A stretch of DNA of 64,000 bases from Prochlorococcus sp. AG-402-G10 (GCA_003279445.1 QCHT01000003.1:1-64000); one strand, 5' to 3'. Positions 46,550 to 57,424 are shown, numbered from the stretch's first letter. Notes: generated from the sequence alone by a model not told the origin. Numbers and translations: made by a program.

Positions 46550-47404
46550 TTATGAATTATTGGTATTTAATTTTCTCGGATTTTCAACAGGGGGCCATTT
46601 ACTTTTCATAAGATTCGAAAACAATTCAAACCAATGCTCTACCAATACTTTTCTTAAAGCATCTCCCAACTTAGAGTTAGATCCGCGACTATCGCCAATC
46701 ACACCTGACTGACTCAATTCCTTAGTCAGCCACGCACATGGAGCTGCTCCTTCAAGACTCCAACCCAAAGGGACTTTCATACTTGGATTACTAGACATTT
46801 TGTAATCACCATCACATGGTCTGAGTTCCCCAACAAGCTCGGGATCAAATGAAAGCATCAAACTTGTTTCAGCTAAAGCAGCATGCAATCCTTGTTCAAC
46901 CTCTCTATTAGGAATTAAATCCTTTAGTTCCTCAACGCCGCTCCACAAAAAGCATGGCAAAACAGCCATAGAAGGGCATTGGATTCTTAATTCTCTTGCT
47001 ATTGCTTGTAAAAGACCTATTTGGCCTCCATGCGCATTAAAAAGCACAAGCCTTTGGAATCCCATATTTGCCAACTGTTTACCAATTTCACTGACAATTT
47101 CCATCATCAAACTCCCTGACAAAGATAATGTCCCAGGAAAGTCCAAATGCTCGGGCGAGAAACCAATTGTTTGAGGTGGTAAAGACCAGATAGGCAATTC
47201 TGCAGGCAAGCGTTCAAAAACTTCAAACAAAACACTTTCAGCAAAATAAGTGTCTGTAATCAAAGGTAATTGTGGGCCATGTTGTTCACATGCACCAAAC
47301 GGCCAAACAATGGTAGATCCCTCTTTCAACGCAGCCTTAGAAGCATCTGGCCAGCTAAGAAAAGCTAAATTTCGTAAATGAGAACTGATAGAAATAACCT
47401 CCAA
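46550..47404 (-). CDS. Creatininase-family protein
   Basis: A 284-residue hydrolase of the creatininase/creatinine amidohydrolase family. VWPFGACEQHGPQLPLITD with metal-binding Glu, His and Asp, SPEHLDFPGTLSL, and RLVLFNAHGGQIG. Members open cyclic amides in several pathways, including cofactor synthesis; the substrate here is unknown. It lies 64 nt upstream of ado on the same strand. Confidence 0.88.
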   Translation of the reverse strand: MEVISISSHLRNLAFLSWPDASKAALKEGSTIVWPFGACEQHGPQLPLITDTYFAESVLFEVFERLPAELPIWSLPPQTIGFSPEHLDFPGTLSLSGSLMMEIVSEIGKQLANMGFQRLVLFNAHGGQIGLLQAIARELRIQCPSMAVLPCFLWSGVEELKDLIPNREVEQGLHAALAETSLMLSFDPELVGELRPCDGDYKMSSNPSMKVPLGWSLEGAAPCAWLTKELSQSGVIGDSRGSNSKLGDALRKVLVEHWFELFSNLMKSKWPPVENPRKLNTNNS

Positions 47405-47465
47405 ACATGAAATAATTTAACTTTTCCTGCAAGAATGGCTTATTGATAAACCCCCATAAGGCCCA

Positions 47466-48755
47466 ATGGCCGGATCAGGAAGCCCTCAACCTAAACGACC
47501 CAATCCTCCAAGGAAAGAGCAAAGTAATTTGCGGAAGCCTTTGCAGGTAATGCATATTAGTAGAAAAGAAGATGTTCAATCACAAGGAGATCTCGACTCT
47601 AATAATGCTCTTGAGAATACTGACCGCAAAGAAGCAAATACTACGAAAGAAGGTATTGATGCAACTCTTGTATCCCCAGCAAAGCCTTTGGAGATTGTAA
47701 ATCAAGGTAAGGATAATCAAGTTGAAATTAAATCCCAAGGTTCGGCAGAACTGACAATGGGAGATCTTCTTGCTCAAGAAAACCTTTCCCAGCAAAACAA
47801 ACCAGAATTGCCTAATTACAATTCAGACATTTTCTCAGAAAGGACAGTTGATGAATTTGACTTTGATGAAGGAGCTTTCCTTGCTGCGCTAGAAGAAAAC
47901 GCGCCAATTGGGAATACAGGAGAAATCGCCAAAGGATCAGTTATTGGTGTTGAAAGTGACGGAGTTTATGTTGATATTGGCGGCAAAGCCCCTGGGTTTA
48001 TGCCTAAAAGTGAATGTGGACTTGGGGTAATAACAAATCTAAAGGAACGCTTTCAAAAAGGTCTTGAAGTCGAAGTGTTAGTAACGAAGGAACAAAATGC
48101 TGATGGGATGGTGACGATTAGCTGCAGAGCATTAGCTCTTCGAAAAAGTTGGGACAATGCTCTGGAACTTGCAAAGGAAGGGAAAGTTGTAGAAGTGAAA
48201 ATAAATGGCTTCAACCGTGGGGGAGTCACTTGTGATCTTGAAGGTCTAAGAGGTTTCATTCCTAGATCCCAACTAAACGAAGGAGAAAAACATGAATCAC
48301 TTGTTGGGAAATTACTTACTGTTGCTTTTATTGAAGTCAGCCCGGACAATAGAAAACTAATACTCTCAGAAAAGAAAGCAGCCACTGCACAAAAATTCTC
48401 CAAACTTCAAATAGGACAACTTGTTGAAGGAAAAGTAATTTCAGTTAAGCCTTATGGTTTTTTTGTTGACCTTGGAGGGATCAGCGGGCTCCTGCATCAA
48501 TCGATGATTACAAATGGTAGCCTTAGATCACTGAGAGAGGTTTTTGATCAAGGCGATGAAGTTAAAGCTCTAATTACTGATCTTGATCCTGGGAGAGGTC
48601 GAATTGGACTAAATACAGCAATGCTTGAAGGCCTCCCAGGTGAAATTCTCATTGAAAAAGACAAGGTTTTAAGAGAGGCTGAAGATCGTGCTAAGAAAGC
48701 CCAAACTATTCTGAAACCCAAAGAAGAAATAAAAGAAGAAGAAGAAATAAAATGA
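47466..48755 (+). CDS. S1 RNA-binding-domain protein (ribosomal protein S1 homologue)
   Basis: A 429-residue protein. The first 140 residues are polar and probably disordered. Three S1 domains follow at about 152-226 (KGSVIGVESDGVYVDIGGKAPGF), 240-305 and 318-392 (LVEGKVISVKPYGFFVDLGGISG), then an acidic, Lys-rich tail. The domain number and the extension fit the second S1-like protein of picocyanobacteria rather than the main ribosomal S1, but the main one cannot be excluded. It overlaps the Tab2 gene by 4 nt (ATGA). Confidence 0.87.
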   Translation: MAGSGSPQPKRPNPPRKEQSNLRKPLQVMHISRKEDVQSQGDLDSNNALENTDRKEANTTKEGIDATLVSPAKPLEIVNQGKDNQVEIKSQGSAELTMGDLLAQENLSQQNKPELPNYNSDIFSERTVDEFDFDEGAFLAALEENAPIGNTGEIAKGSVIGVESDGVYVDIGGKAPGFMPKSECGLGVITNLKERFQKGLEVEVLVTKEQNADGMVTISCRALALRKSWDNALELAKEGKVVEVKINGFNRGGVTCDLEGLRGFIPRSQLNEGEKHESLVGKLLTVAFIEVSPDNRKLILSEKKAATAQKFSKLQIGQLVEGKVISVKPYGFFVDLGGISGLLHQSMITNGSLRSLREVFDQGDEVKALITDLDPGRGRIGLNTAMLEGLPGEILIEKDKVLREAEDRAKKAQTILKPKEEIKEEEEIK

Positions 48756-49657
48756 GTAATGCTTCGTTAATACCAGAAAATAAAAAGCTTAAAGTAGCTG
48801 ATTGGGAAGTTGACTTCTATTCTCGTCCGATAATAGAAGTTGACGGAAAGAAACGGTGGGAATTACTAATTTCTAGCACTCAGGATTTCTCTGGCGATAA
48901 AACCTTTCGTTGGGAAAAAAAATGTCCTGCCAATGAAGTTAATTCAATCTGGCTAACCCAATCTCTTCAAGAAGCCTTAAACGAAGCCAAAAAACAAGGA
49001 TGGGAGCTTCCAAAAAGGCTCCGATGCTGGCGAACATCAATGAAAACAATGATAAAAAAAGCCGCAGAGAAAGTTGGGCTAGAAGTTCTTGAAAGCAGAA
49101 GAACGTTCTCGCTTTTTGAATGGTTAGAACAAAGAGAGAAAGATTTATACCCAAATGAACCTGGTTACATTTCTAGTCCAATATTGCCCAATAAGATTGG
49201 AATCATTAATCAGCCAGAACCGCTACCAGATGCATTGCGAGGAGATGCTTGGAGTTTCTCTTCTATTTCATTGGGAAACTTACGTGAAGCCAAGGAATGG
49301 TCCATGGAATTCAATTCACTCATACCTATTAAAGACTCACTCGATGAAAGCATTCAAGTCCCTGGACTTCGTTTATTTAGTAAGACGAGAGCATTAGCAG
49401 TTTCTGCTTGGCTCAGTGGAGTTGAGCCGGTAAGGCTTTTAGTTGACAATAATCAACTACTTTTAGAAGCTGGGCAAGAAGATCGATGGCTTGTTACTGA
49501 CATGAGCCAAGACTATGCTCACCAAGTCAATCTTCAATTAAATCAAGCAAAGAATAATGGGGACGGGATTCAATTTATTGCTATTCAAAGTTCACCAGAA
49601 GAACAGAAGTTTACTGGATTCTGGATGCTAAAGGATATTTGCAATTCAATAGTTTAA
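48752..49657 (+). CDS. Tab2/Atab2-family RNA-binding protein
   Basis: A 301-residue protein of the DUF1092/Tab2 family. WEVDFYSRPIIEVDGKKRWELLI at the start, RCWRTSMKTMIKKAAEKVGL, FEWLEQREKDLYPNEPGYI, and FSKTRALAVSAWLSGVEPVRL. In algae and plants Tab2 binds the psaB 5' leader and helps photosystem I protein synthesis; the cyanobacterial role is less settled. Overlap with the S1 gene suggests joint RNA-related function. Confidence 0.9.
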   Translation: MSNASLIPENKKLKVADWEVDFYSRPIIEVDGKKRWELLISSTQDFSGDKTFRWEKKCPANEVNSIWLTQSLQEALNEAKKQGWELPKRLRCWRTSMKTMIKKAAEKVGLEVLESRRTFSLFEWLEQREKDLYPNEPGYISSPILPNKIGIINQPEPLPDALRGDAWSFSSISLGNLREAKEWSMEFNSLIPIKDSLDESIQVPGLRLFSKTRALAVSAWLSGVEPVRLLVDNNQLLLEAGQEDRWLVTDMSQDYAHQVNLQLNQAKNNGDGIQFIAIQSSPEEQKFTGFWMLKDICNSIV

Positions 49658-49673
49658 TGATCCCTTCAGTTCA

Positions 49674-50471
49674 TTGATTAATAATGAAGACCTTGCCAGA
49701 AGTAAAGAATGGAGAAAAGTCACTTTACAAGGGTCAGTATTTTTCCAATCGACTCTTCTTTTAGAGAATGGTTTTAAGCACGCTTTTTTTACAAAGAAAG
49801 TATCAAAAAATGAACCCCGAAAATTATTAAATTTAATAAGTGCTAACAGCAGCATTCACTTCCTAAAACAAGTTCACGGCAACAAAGTAATATTTGCTTC
49901 TAAGAACAATGCTGCAAAAAGAATAAAAGCAGACAGCATTATTAGTGATCAACATTCCCAAAGCTTATGGATCTATACAGCAGATTGTATTCCAATTTTA
50001 CTTGGGGATTCAAAAACGGGTCATGTAGCTGCAATCCATTGTGGCTGGAAAGGTTTGGTTGAAAAAATCATAAAGAATACCATTGAAAAACTTAAACTGA
50101 ATGGATCCAATAGAAAGAATATTTTAGTTGCAATTGGTCCAGCCATAAGCTTAGATAACTATCAAGTTGATGAAGAGATAGTGATGAAAATCTATGAAAG
50201 CATAAAAAAAATAAAGTGCTATCAGAACAAAGATATTCTGAACTATATGAGAAGTATCAACTCTATAGAGCTAGACTTAAAACGACATAAATACCTTCTA
50301 GATATTAGAAAAGTTGCAAAAGAACAGTTCCTCTTAGAAGGTTTTGACAAGAATCAAATTAGCGTAAATTCAAACTGCACTTTTCAAGAAGCTCATATGT
50401 TTGAGTCCTGGAGAAGAGAGCATTCCAAATCAAGACAATGGAGTTTTATACAGTCAAGGATGTTTAAATAA
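49674..50471 (+). CDS. pgeF: Peptidoglycan editing factor PgeF (YfiH/DUF152 family)
   Basis: A 265-residue protein with the CNF1/YfiH-like fold. FLKQVHGNKVIFAS, DSIISDQHSQSLWIYTADCIPILL and AIHCGWKGL supply the His-Cys-His metal site, and a C-terminal TFQEAHMFESWRREH completes the family. PgeF removes wrongly incorporated residues from peptidoglycan precursors; earlier naming was laccase-like. The 5' end follows the Tab2 gene by 16 nt. Confidence 0.88.
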   Translation: MINNEDLARSKEWRKVTLQGSVFFQSTLLLENGFKHAFFTKKVSKNEPRKLLNLISANSSIHFLKQVHGNKVIFASKNNAAKRIKADSIISDQHSQSLWIYTADCIPILLGDSKTGHVAAIHCGWKGLVEKIIKNTIEKLKLNGSNRKNILVAIGPAISLDNYQVDEEIVMKIYESIKKIKCYQNKDILNYMRSINSIELDLKRHKYLLDIRKVAKEQFLLEGFDKNQISVNSNCTFQEAHMFESWRREHSKSRQWSFIQSRMFK

Positions 50472-50496
50472 TACTCTTTATCAATTCAACAATGTA

Positions 50497-50832
50497 TTAA
50501 CATGTAGGGTTTGCATGTCCTAATTCAATCATCTGAGAAGCAAGGTCTTTCCCTGAATCAAGATTAGTTACTCTTGCAAGTAGAGTTCCATCTTCAGATC
50601 CTTTTGGAAAGAAATTTACTTTTGCATGTCTTGGCAACTCATTCTTAAGCCAATTAATGGCATCTTTTCGATTAGATTCTTCAACATTTATACAAGCAAT
50701 TCTTATTTTGTAGTTCCTATTGTTATCTCCAATTTGAATAACTGATGGACTTGAAACCTGAAGAACTTCCGCAGGCAATGCTCTAAATGGAAAGAAAAAC
50801 AAGATCAGCAATGTACATAAAATAAATTTCAC
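50497..50832 (-). CDS. Small exported protein resembling a reduced thermonuclease
   Basis: A 111-residue protein with a signal peptide (hydrophobic to about residue 20, likely cleavage after LPA). The mature part has KIRIACINVEESNRKDAINWLK and LARVTNLDSGKDLASQMIELGHANP, which follow the outline of the SNase fold (VRLxGIDAPE, then NxxLVRxGxA). The usual acidic and Arg catalytic residues are not clearly present and it is shorter than SNase, so activity is doubtful. Confidence 0.65.
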   Translation of the reverse strand: MKFILCTLLILFFFPFRALPAEVLQVSSPSVIQIGDNNRNYKIRIACINVEESNRKDAINWLKNELPRHAKVNFFPKGSEDGTLLARVTNLDSGKDLASQMIELGHANPTC

Positions 50833-50858
50833 AGCAATATGTCAAGGAAAATCAGTAT

Positions 50859-52619
50859 TCAGTTTTGATTAGGTAATCCAACCATTTCAGCATTACTTTT
50901 TCCAGGAGGCACCATCGGATAACAATTTTCATCTCTTCTAACATGAACATCTACTAACATTGGACCTGGGTGATTAAATGCCTCTTGCAACTTAACCCTT
51001 AATTCTTTTCTATCATTAATCAAAATCCCACCAACACCAAATGCTTTTGCTAAAGCAACAAAATCTGGCTCACCTTTTAACATATTTGTAGCGGAATAAC
51101 GTTCATCATAGAAGCGCTCTTGCCACTGGCGAACCATCCCTTGCCAATGATTATTAATAATGATTATTTTTGTATTTAATTGATACTGTGAGATAGTTCC
51201 CAATTCTTGAATATTCATGAGGATACTTGCATCTCCTGCAATACAAATAACTTTGGCATTGGGCAGTGCAACTTGAACACCTAATGCTGCTGGCATCCCA
51301 AAGCCCATAGTACCTAGCCCTCCACTGCTAATCCATTGTCGTGGTCCATTCCTTAAATATTGTGCTGCCCACATTTGATGCTGTCCCACATCTGTCGTTA
51401 TATATGCATCTGGCACTAGATCTCTAATCTCTATTAATATTTCCTGAGGATATAATTCACCTCCCTTAGTAGGTATTAAGAGAGGATACTTCTCCTTCCA
51501 TGAGTTTATTTGCTGCAACCATTCACTCGTATTTTGTTTGACTTTTCTTTTCCTACTAACCTGAAGCAACTTCTCGAGACTCTCACTTAAGTCTCCTAAA
51601 ACAGCTATATCAGCAATTCTATTTTTATTAATCTCAGCTGGATCCACCTCAAAATGAATAACTTTTGCTCCTGGTGCAAATGAATCTAGCTTACCCGTCA
51701 CTCTGTCATCAAAACGTGCTCCAATAGCTATCAGCAAATCACATTCAGTAACTGCAAAATTTGCATAAGCCGTACCATGCATACCTAGCATCCCAACCGA
51801 GAGTGAATCTCGTTCGTCATATGCTCCTTTGCCCATTAATGTTGTTGTCACAGGCAATTGATAACGTTTTGCTAATTCGGCCAAATGTTCATGTGCACTT
51901 GAAGCAATAACTCCGCCTCCTACATAAAGCAATGGTCGCTTAGATTCCTGAATTAAATCAAGCGCACTATTAATAGAATGAAGATCTGCAGATACTGGGG
52001 GTTTAAATCCAGCCGGAATGACTGAGCCAGGTTCAACTGGGATATAATCAAAGAGTTCTTGTCCTACATCTTTAGGAATATCAACGAGTACAGGGCCAGG
52101 CCTACCAGACGAGGCAATAAGAAAAGCTTGTGCAATGACAGATGCAATTTCAGAAGGATCTCTTACTACCCAAGAATGTTTCACAATAGGCAGAGTAATT
52201 CCAAAAATATCGGTTTCTTGAAAAGCGTCTGTTCCGATAGCGGGCCTTGGGACCTGACCAGTAATAACTACTAAAGGGACTGAGTCCATTTGTGCAGTTG
52301 CTATGCCAGTCACCAAATTTGTTGCACCTGGGCCGGACGTACCAAAGCAAACCCCTACCTTCCCTGTTGCCCTAGAGAAACCATCTGCCGCATGCGAGCC
52401 ACCTTGCTCATGTCTAATAAGAATATGCTTAAGCCATCCTTGTTTTTCTGCTTTATAAACAGCATCATATATAGGAAGAATCGCACCTCCTGGATAGCCA
52501 AAAATAGTATTTACACCATGTCTTCGTAAAGAGTCCATAAGGGCATCTGCCCCTAAGATCTGTTTTCGCTCCAGATTCGCAGAATCATCTAGACCTAAAT
52601 GTAAAGACGATAGTGTCAC
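50859..52619 (-). CDS. ilvB: Acetolactate synthase large subunit
   Basis: A 586-residue thiamine-diphosphate enzyme starting branched-chain amino acid synthesis. [15 protein letters not shown], the catalytic Glu in [23 protein letters not shown] region VGGGVIASS, and the TPP/Mg motif GDASILMN...[13 protein letters not shown] use the GTG at 52619 (TLSSLHLG); an ATG 21 codons upstream gives an unusual leader. The regulatory subunit IlvN is not in the window. Confidence 0.95.
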   Translation of the reverse strand: MTLSSLHLGLDDSANLERKQILGADALMDSLRRHGVNTIFGYPGGAILPIYDAVYKAEKQGWLKHILIRHEQGGSHAADGFSRATGKVGVCFGTSGPGATNLVTGIATAQMDSVPLVVITGQVPRPAIGTDAFQETDIFGITLPIVKHSWVVRDPSEIASVIAQAFLIASSGRPGPVLVDIPKDVGQELFDYIPVEPGSVIPAGFKPPVSADLHSINSALDLIQESKRPLLYVGGGVIASSAHEHLAELAKRYQLPVTTTLMGKGAYDERDSLSVGMLGMHGTAYANFAVTECDLLIAIGARFDDRVTGKLDSFAPGAKVIHFEVDPAEINKNRIADIAVLGDLSESLEKLLQVSRKRKVKQNTSEWLQQINSWKEKYPLLIPTKGGELYPQEILIEIRDLVPDAYITTDVGQHQMWAAQYLRNGPRQWISSGGLGTMGFGMPAALGVQVALPNAKVICIAGDASILMNIQELGTISQYQLNTKIIIINNHWQGMVRQWQERFYDERYSATNMLKGEPDFVALAKAFGVGGILINDRKELRVKLQEAFNHPGPMLVDVHVRRDENCYPMVPPGKSNAEMVGLPNQN

Positions 52620-52755
52620 GATAGAGAAACAGTTAATCCTAATGATGTTATATGGATAATGGTTGTTTTGACTAGAAAACAATCTAGAGATTTAAAAGAT
52701 TAAACTCTTATAAACATTCCATTCTTTCAAAACTGATTTCATTAAAGAGCAAGTC

Positions 52756-53931
52756 TCAAAGTAATCCAATAAAATGTAATGGGCCATTTCCTATCACTAG
52801 CTCTAAGAAGCAAACAATAAAAACAAACATTGCAACCCTCCCATTCCAAACTTCTGCGCTATTGTTCCATCCCCATTGCCACTTCTCCTGAGGGTAAAGC
52901 TTAACTTTATCTGGCAACTTGGCAGCAGCATCAAGACTTATCTCAGGGCCTTCTAAACAAGAAGTTACTAAATCAGCAAGACCTTTAATAAAAACTGGAT
53001 CCGTATCTAGAGCCTTAACTCTTCTAAAATTAACTATTCCATGCTTAAGGGCAATTTCTTTGTACTCAATATCTATTTCCTGAAGTGTCTCTATATGTTC
53101 ACTAACAAAGCTTATAGGAACAACAATTAACTCTTTTACTCCTTTCAATCCAAGTTCTTCCAAAACATCTTCTGTATATGGCTTAAGCCACTCTTCTGGC
53201 CCAACCCTACTTTGATAAGAAAGAGTATAAGTATTACTAAAGCCTAAAGATCTTTCAACCTTATCGATAATCAATAAAGAGCAGTTTTCTATTTCATCCT
53301 TATAAGGGTCACCTGCTTCTTCTACATAGCTTCTAGGGACGCCATGCGCAGTAAAACAAATATGAGCATCTTCTGGGGATGAGCAAAAAGCTATTTCATT
53401 TTCTATTAGCTTTGCCATAGCCTTAACATATCCAGGATTATCAAACCAACTTCGAATACACCTGATAGATAATTTTTTAAAAGCATTATCAGATTCACTT
53501 AAGCGACGCAACTCTCGAAAACTTGACCCACTTGTACTAATTGAGAAGTGAGGATAAAGCGGAAGTACTACAACTTCACTGATTTTATCTGCTTTTATAT
53601 CTTCTACAGCAGACTCTGTAAAAGGGTGCCAATAGCGCATGGCAACATAACTAGTAGCATCAATCCCTCTCTTTCGAAGTTCACTTTGTAACTCCCTAGC
53701 TTGTTGTTCAGTAATTCTTCTTAAAGGAGAACCTCCACCAATTGCCTGATAAGCTTTTTGAGACTTTGTACTTCGAAGACTACTAATAAACCAAGCTAAA
53801 GGCTTCTGAAATAGCTTAATAGGGATTCTAATTATCTCTGGATCTGAAAAGAGATTATAGAGAAATGGGCCAACATCTTTAATCCTCTCAGGACCCCCAA
53901 GATTCAGTAAAAGGACGCCTACACGAGTCAT
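52756..53931 (-). CDS. hemH: Ferrochelatase with C-terminal chlorophyll-binding-like helix
   Basis: A 391-residue enzyme inserting Fe2+ into protoporphyrin IX at the haem/chlorophyll branch. [45 protein letters not shown] with the conserved His, and [17 protein letters not shown]. After about residue 345 it has a linker and a hydrophobic helix, [15 protein letters not shown], resembling the high-light-inducible/Cab motif (ExxNGRxAM). Such an ending is usual in cyanobacterial and plastid ferrochelatase and may sense pigment or dimerise. Confidence 0.95.
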   Translation of the reverse strand: MTRVGVLLLNLGGPERIKDVGPFLYNLFSDPEIIRIPIKLFQKPLAWFISSLRSTKSQKAYQAIGGGSPLRRITEQQARELQSELRKRGIDATSYVAMRYWHPFTESAVEDIKADKISEVVVLPLYPHFSISTSGSSFRELRRLSESDNAFKKLSIRCIRSWFDNPGYVKAMAKLIENEIAFCSSPEDAHICFTAHGVPRSYVEEAGDPYKDEIENCSLLIIDKVERSLGFSNTYTLSYQSRVGPEEWLKPYTEDVLEELGLKGVKELIVVPISFVSEHIETLQEIDIEYKEIALKHGIVNFRRVKALDTDPVFIKGLADLVTSCLEGPEISLDAAAKLPDKVKLYPQEKWQWGWNNSAEVWNGRVAMFVFIVCFLELVIGNGPLHFIGLL

Positions 53932-54000
53932 TAATAAAACTTCCTTAGGGGTTGAGCTTAACGCGGAACGACGTCAATGTATCTGTAACTATTTAAACCA

Positions 54001-55152
54001 ATGAGTTTTAAAAGTGAACTTCTGAAAGTCAATGAAAAGCTTGCTCAAAAAGCTATAAAGCTTCGTATTGAGAAACGGGGCCATCGTCTTAGTATAAGGG
54101 GCCCGCTCCCATGCGAAGACAACCCTAAAAAAACAAAAGATCAACGAATCAGTTTAGGTCTAGAGCCAAATGCAATAAATCTAGCGCAGGCTGAAAAAAC
54201 CCTTAATTTCCTTTATTTGCAAATTGAACATAATCAATTTAATTGGAGAAATTGGTCTCAAAGTAAATCTAATTTGAGCCCCAAAAAAGATCAATCCAAT
54301 ATCGAAGATGTAATTGATGAGTTCAAATCAGATTTTTTTAATCACCCAAAGAAAAGCAGCTCAAATTCGAGTAGTCGGTCAAATTGGGGATCTTCATATC
54401 TTCCATATCTCCAAAGACTTAAGATAATAGCTGCTAAGCAGAATAGAAAGCTAAATAAAGCTCTATTTATAGAAACTCTAAAAAGTTATTCAGAGAATAG
54501 TCGCAGCAGGCAACAATGTGGAAGTAGCTTAAAAGCATTTGGAGACTATTGCAAGATTGAACTGCCAAGTAATTGGAGATCTCTTGCTTATGGTTACGGT
54601 TTACATAAAGCACAGTTCAGGCAATTACCAAGCGATAAGCAAATAGAAAAAATATATGAAATGATACCTAATCCAAAATGGAAATTAGTGTATGGCTTAA
54701 TGGCTACTTATGGACTAAGAAATCACGAGGTATTTTTTTGTGACTTATCATGCCTTAAAAAAGGTGGGGATAAAATTTTAAGGGTCTTCCCTAATACAAA
54801 AACTGGTGAACATCAGGTCTGGCCATTTCACCCTGAATGGATAGAAAAGTTTCAATTAAATGATATTTCTGATAAAGAGGATTTTCTTCCGGCAATCAAA
54901 ACTGATCTAACAAAAACAACATTACAAAATGTAGGAAGAAGGGTGTCGGAGCAATTCAGGAGATATCAATTACCTCTTACTCCTTATAACCTGAGACATG
55001 CTTGGGCTATTCGCACAATTCATATTGGTCTTCCCGATACAGTTTCAGCAAGAATGATGGGCCACTCTGTCTCTATTCATACTCAAACCTATCATCATTG
55101 GATTACTAGGAGAGACCAACAGCAAGCTGTTGATAAAGCTTTGAGAGCCTAA
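54001..55152 (+). CDS. Tyrosine recombinase/integrase family protein
   Basis: A 383-residue protein. The C-terminal catalytic part (about 205-383) shows the first Arg in ATYGLRNHEV, the box II region PYNLRHAWAIRT (Tyr replaces the usual first His of HxxR), MMGHS and the presumed nucleophile Tyr in TQTYHHW. The N-terminal 120 residues are charged, followed by a SAM-like helical domain. No phage gene, att-like repeat or IS lies nearby, so it looks like a chromosomal recombinase. Its target is unknown. Confidence 0.85.
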   Translation: MSFKSELLKVNEKLAQKAIKLRIEKRGHRLSIRGPLPCEDNPKKTKDQRISLGLEPNAINLAQAEKTLNFLYLQIEHNQFNWRNWSQSKSNLSPKKDQSNIEDVIDEFKSDFFNHPKKSSSNSSSRSNWGSSYLPYLQRLKIIAAKQNRKLNKALFIETLKSYSENSRSRQQCGSSLKAFGDYCKIELPSNWRSLAYGYGLHKAQFRQLPSDKQIEKIYEMIPNPKWKLVYGLMATYGLRNHEVFFCDLSCLKKGGDKILRVFPNTKTGEHQVWPFHPEWIEKFQLNDISDKEDFLPAIKTDLTKTTLQNVGRRVSEQFRRYQLPLTPYNLRHAWAIRTIHIGLPDTVSARMMGHSVSIHTQTYHHWITRRDQQQAVDKALRA

Positions 55153-55219
55153 TAGATTATTATTAAGAAATTGAGCTATTAAAATTTAAAGATCAAATTA
55201 TCAAACGGTAAAATTTTTA

Positions 55220-55912
55220 ATGAGTACAAAAGTTCCAAAAAGCAAAGAATCGCTGCAAAATCTGGACAAAGAATCAGAAAGACTAGGAATTGGTGGTTTT
55301 TCTAATAATCATTCTAATGAAGATAAATACAAGCGAAGGATGCAACAACGCAAAGAAGTTCAAAGTAAAAGAGTATCCGAGAGAGGCATAGAAAAGGGCC
55401 TGAAAATTGTTTTCACAGGTCAAGGTAAAGGCAAAACCACGGCTGCGCTTGGAATGGCAATTAGGGCCTTAGGACATGGAGAGAATGTAGCAATCGTTCA
55501 ATTTATCAAAGGTGGGTGGGAACCAGGAGAGTCAAAAGCTTTTGAAATCTATGGCGAACAAATTAAATGGCATGCATTAGGTGAAGGCTTTACTTGGGAA
55601 ACACAAGACAGACAAAGAGACAAGGAGCTTGCGAACTTAGCTTGGAAGAAATCTCTAGAGTATCTATCAAGTTCAAAATACAAATTAGTCATCCTTGACG
55701 AAATAAATATAGCTATAAAACTTGGATACCTTTCAGTTAATGAAGTCATCCAAGGAATCAGGGGAAGGCCTAACTTAACTCATGTTGTTTTAACTGGAAG
55801 AGGTGCAAAAAATGAGCTAATAGAGATTGCAGACCTTGTAACTGAGATGAATCTAATTAAACATCCTTTCAAAGAGCAAGGCATAAAAGCCCAGAAAGGA
55901 GTTGAGTTTTAA
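55220..55912 (+). CDS. cobO: Cob(I)alamin adenosyltransferase (CobO/BtuR type)
   Basis: A 230-residue P-loop enzyme that adenosylates corrinoid. KIVFTGQGKGKTTAALGMAIRALGHG, VAIVQFIKGGWEPGESKAFE, and KLVILDEINIAIKLGYL with RPNLTHVVLTGRGA. The N-terminal 65 residues are charged. The gene fits an organism that makes its own pseudo-cobalamin, as Prochlorococcus does. Confidence 0.93.
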   Translation: MSTKVPKSKESLQNLDKESERLGIGGFSNNHSNEDKYKRRMQQRKEVQSKRVSERGIEKGLKIVFTGQGKGKTTAALGMAIRALGHGENVAIVQFIKGGWEPGESKAFEIYGEQIKWHALGEGFTWETQDRQRDKELANLAWKKSLEYLSSSKYKLVILDEINIAIKLGYLSVNEVIQGIRGRPNLTHVVLTGRGAKNELIEIADLVTEMNLIKHPFKEQGIKAQKGVEF

Positions 55913-56114
55913 AAATAGAATTCTTCTTAATTGTTTTTTTAACTTAAGAAAAAGCCAATTAGCCAAGTCACTTGTCTTATATCATCTAGCCAAAGGCCAT
56001 TAGGGTTGATATAGATTCAAAGTGATTTTAATGTGTCTGATCTCACGAACAAATCTCTCTGAGATCAAGCGAAAGATAAATCCCTTGCTACCGTCATTTA
56101 GAACTTGACAGTTA

Positions 56115-56828
56115 ATGGCTTACTCAAGAGTACTCTTAAAACTTAGTGGCGAGGCCCTAATGGGAACAAAGCCATATGGGATAGACCCCGAGATAGTGCA
56201 ATCAATTGCGAAAGATGTTTCAAAAGTCGTTGAAAACGGAACACAGCTAGCAATTGTTGTTGGGGGTGGAAATATTTTCAGAGGTCTCAAAGGATCTTCT
56301 GCCGGAATGGATCGAGCGACAGCAGACTATGTTGGAATGTTAGCCACAGTTATGAATGCAATCACACTTCAAGATGGTTTAGAAAGAGCAGGCGTTCCAA
56401 CAAGGGTTCAAACAGCTATTGAAATGCAACAAATAGCTGAGCCATATATTCGGCGAAGGGCAATACGGCATCTTGAAAAAGGAAGGGTCGTAGTATTTGG
56501 AGGTGGCTGTGGAAATCCATTCTTTACTACAGATACAACATCTGCACTAAGGGCTGCCGAAATAAATGCTGATGTTATTTTTAAAGCCACGAAAGTTGAT
56601 GGGGTTTATAACAAGGATCCAAAAAAACATTCAGATGCTATTAAATATGATTCATTATCTTTTCAGGATGTCCTTAGTCAAGAGATAGCAGTGATGGACA
56701 GTACTGCTATTGCCCTCTGTAAAGATAATAAAATACCCATAGTAGTTTTCAACATTTTTGAACCTGGGAATATTAATAAAGCAGTAGCGGGAGAAGCAAT
56801 CGGATCACGTATTGCAAATTCAAGCTAA
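56115..56828 (+). CDS. pyrH: UMP kinase
   Basis: A 237-residue amino-acid-kinase-fold enzyme phosphorylating UMP to UDP; hexameric in bacteria. [65 protein letters not shown] and [15 protein letters not shown] are signatures. It lies 48 nt upstream of frr, the usual pyrH-frr pair. Confidence 0.97.
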   Translation: MAYSRVLLKLSGEALMGTKPYGIDPEIVQSIAKDVSKVVENGTQLAIVVGGGNIFRGLKGSSAGMDRATADYVGMLATVMNAITLQDGLERAGVPTRVQTAIEMQQIAEPYIRRRAIRHLEKGRVVVFGGGCGNPFFTTDTTSALRAAEINADVIFKATKVDGVYNKDPKKHSDAIKYDSLSFQDVLSQEIAVMDSTAIALCKDNKIPIVVFNIFEPGNINKAVAGEAIGSRIANSS

Positions 56829-56875
56829 TCTTTCTTTACAAGTGATTTTCTCTTCATTAATTTTATATAAATCAA

Positions 56876-57424
56876 ATGGTTACTCAAGAAGTCGAATTAA
56901 GCATGCAGAAATCTGTTGAGGCTTCTCAACGCAACTTCAATACAATAAGAACTGGACGAGCGAATACTTCTCTTTTAGATCGCCTAACAGTTGAATATTA
57001 TGGAGCAGACACCCCTCTGAAATCATTATCAACTATTTCAACTCCAGACTCTCAAACTATTGCAATTCAACCTTTTGATTTAAGTTCATTATCACTAATA
57101 GAAAAAGCTATTTCTACAAGCGACCTTGGTTTTACACCAAACAATGATGGAAAGATAGTTCGTATCAATATTCCTCCCTTAACCGAAGAGAGAAGAAAGC
57201 AATTTTGCAAATTAGCTTCAAAATATGCTGAAGAAGCAAAAATAGCTCTTCGAAATATTAGAAGAGACGCAATTGAAAAGATTAAAGTCTCAGAGAAAGA
57301 AAGTGAATTATCGGAAGATCAAAGTCGAGATCAACAAGATTCGATCCAAAAGCTAACCGATAAATATATCAACGAAATTGAAAAGAATCTTTCAAAAAAA
57401 GAAGCAGAAATTCTAAAAGTGTGA
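56876..57424 (+). CDS. frr: Ribosome recycling factor
   Basis: A 182-residue factor that, with EF-G, splits post-termination ribosomes. [65 protein letters not shown] and [10 protein letters not shown] give the two-domain tRNA-like fold. The stop overlaps the GTG start of the next gene (GTGA). Confidence 0.97.
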   Translation: MVTQEVELSMQKSVEASQRNFNTIRTGRANTSLLDRLTVEYYGADTPLKSLSTISTPDSQTIAIQPFDLSSLSLIEKAISTSDLGFTPNNDGKIVRINIPPLTEERRKQFCKLASKYAEEAKIALRNIRRDAIEKIKVSEKESELSEDQSRDQQDSIQKLTDKYINEIEKNLSKKEAEILKV

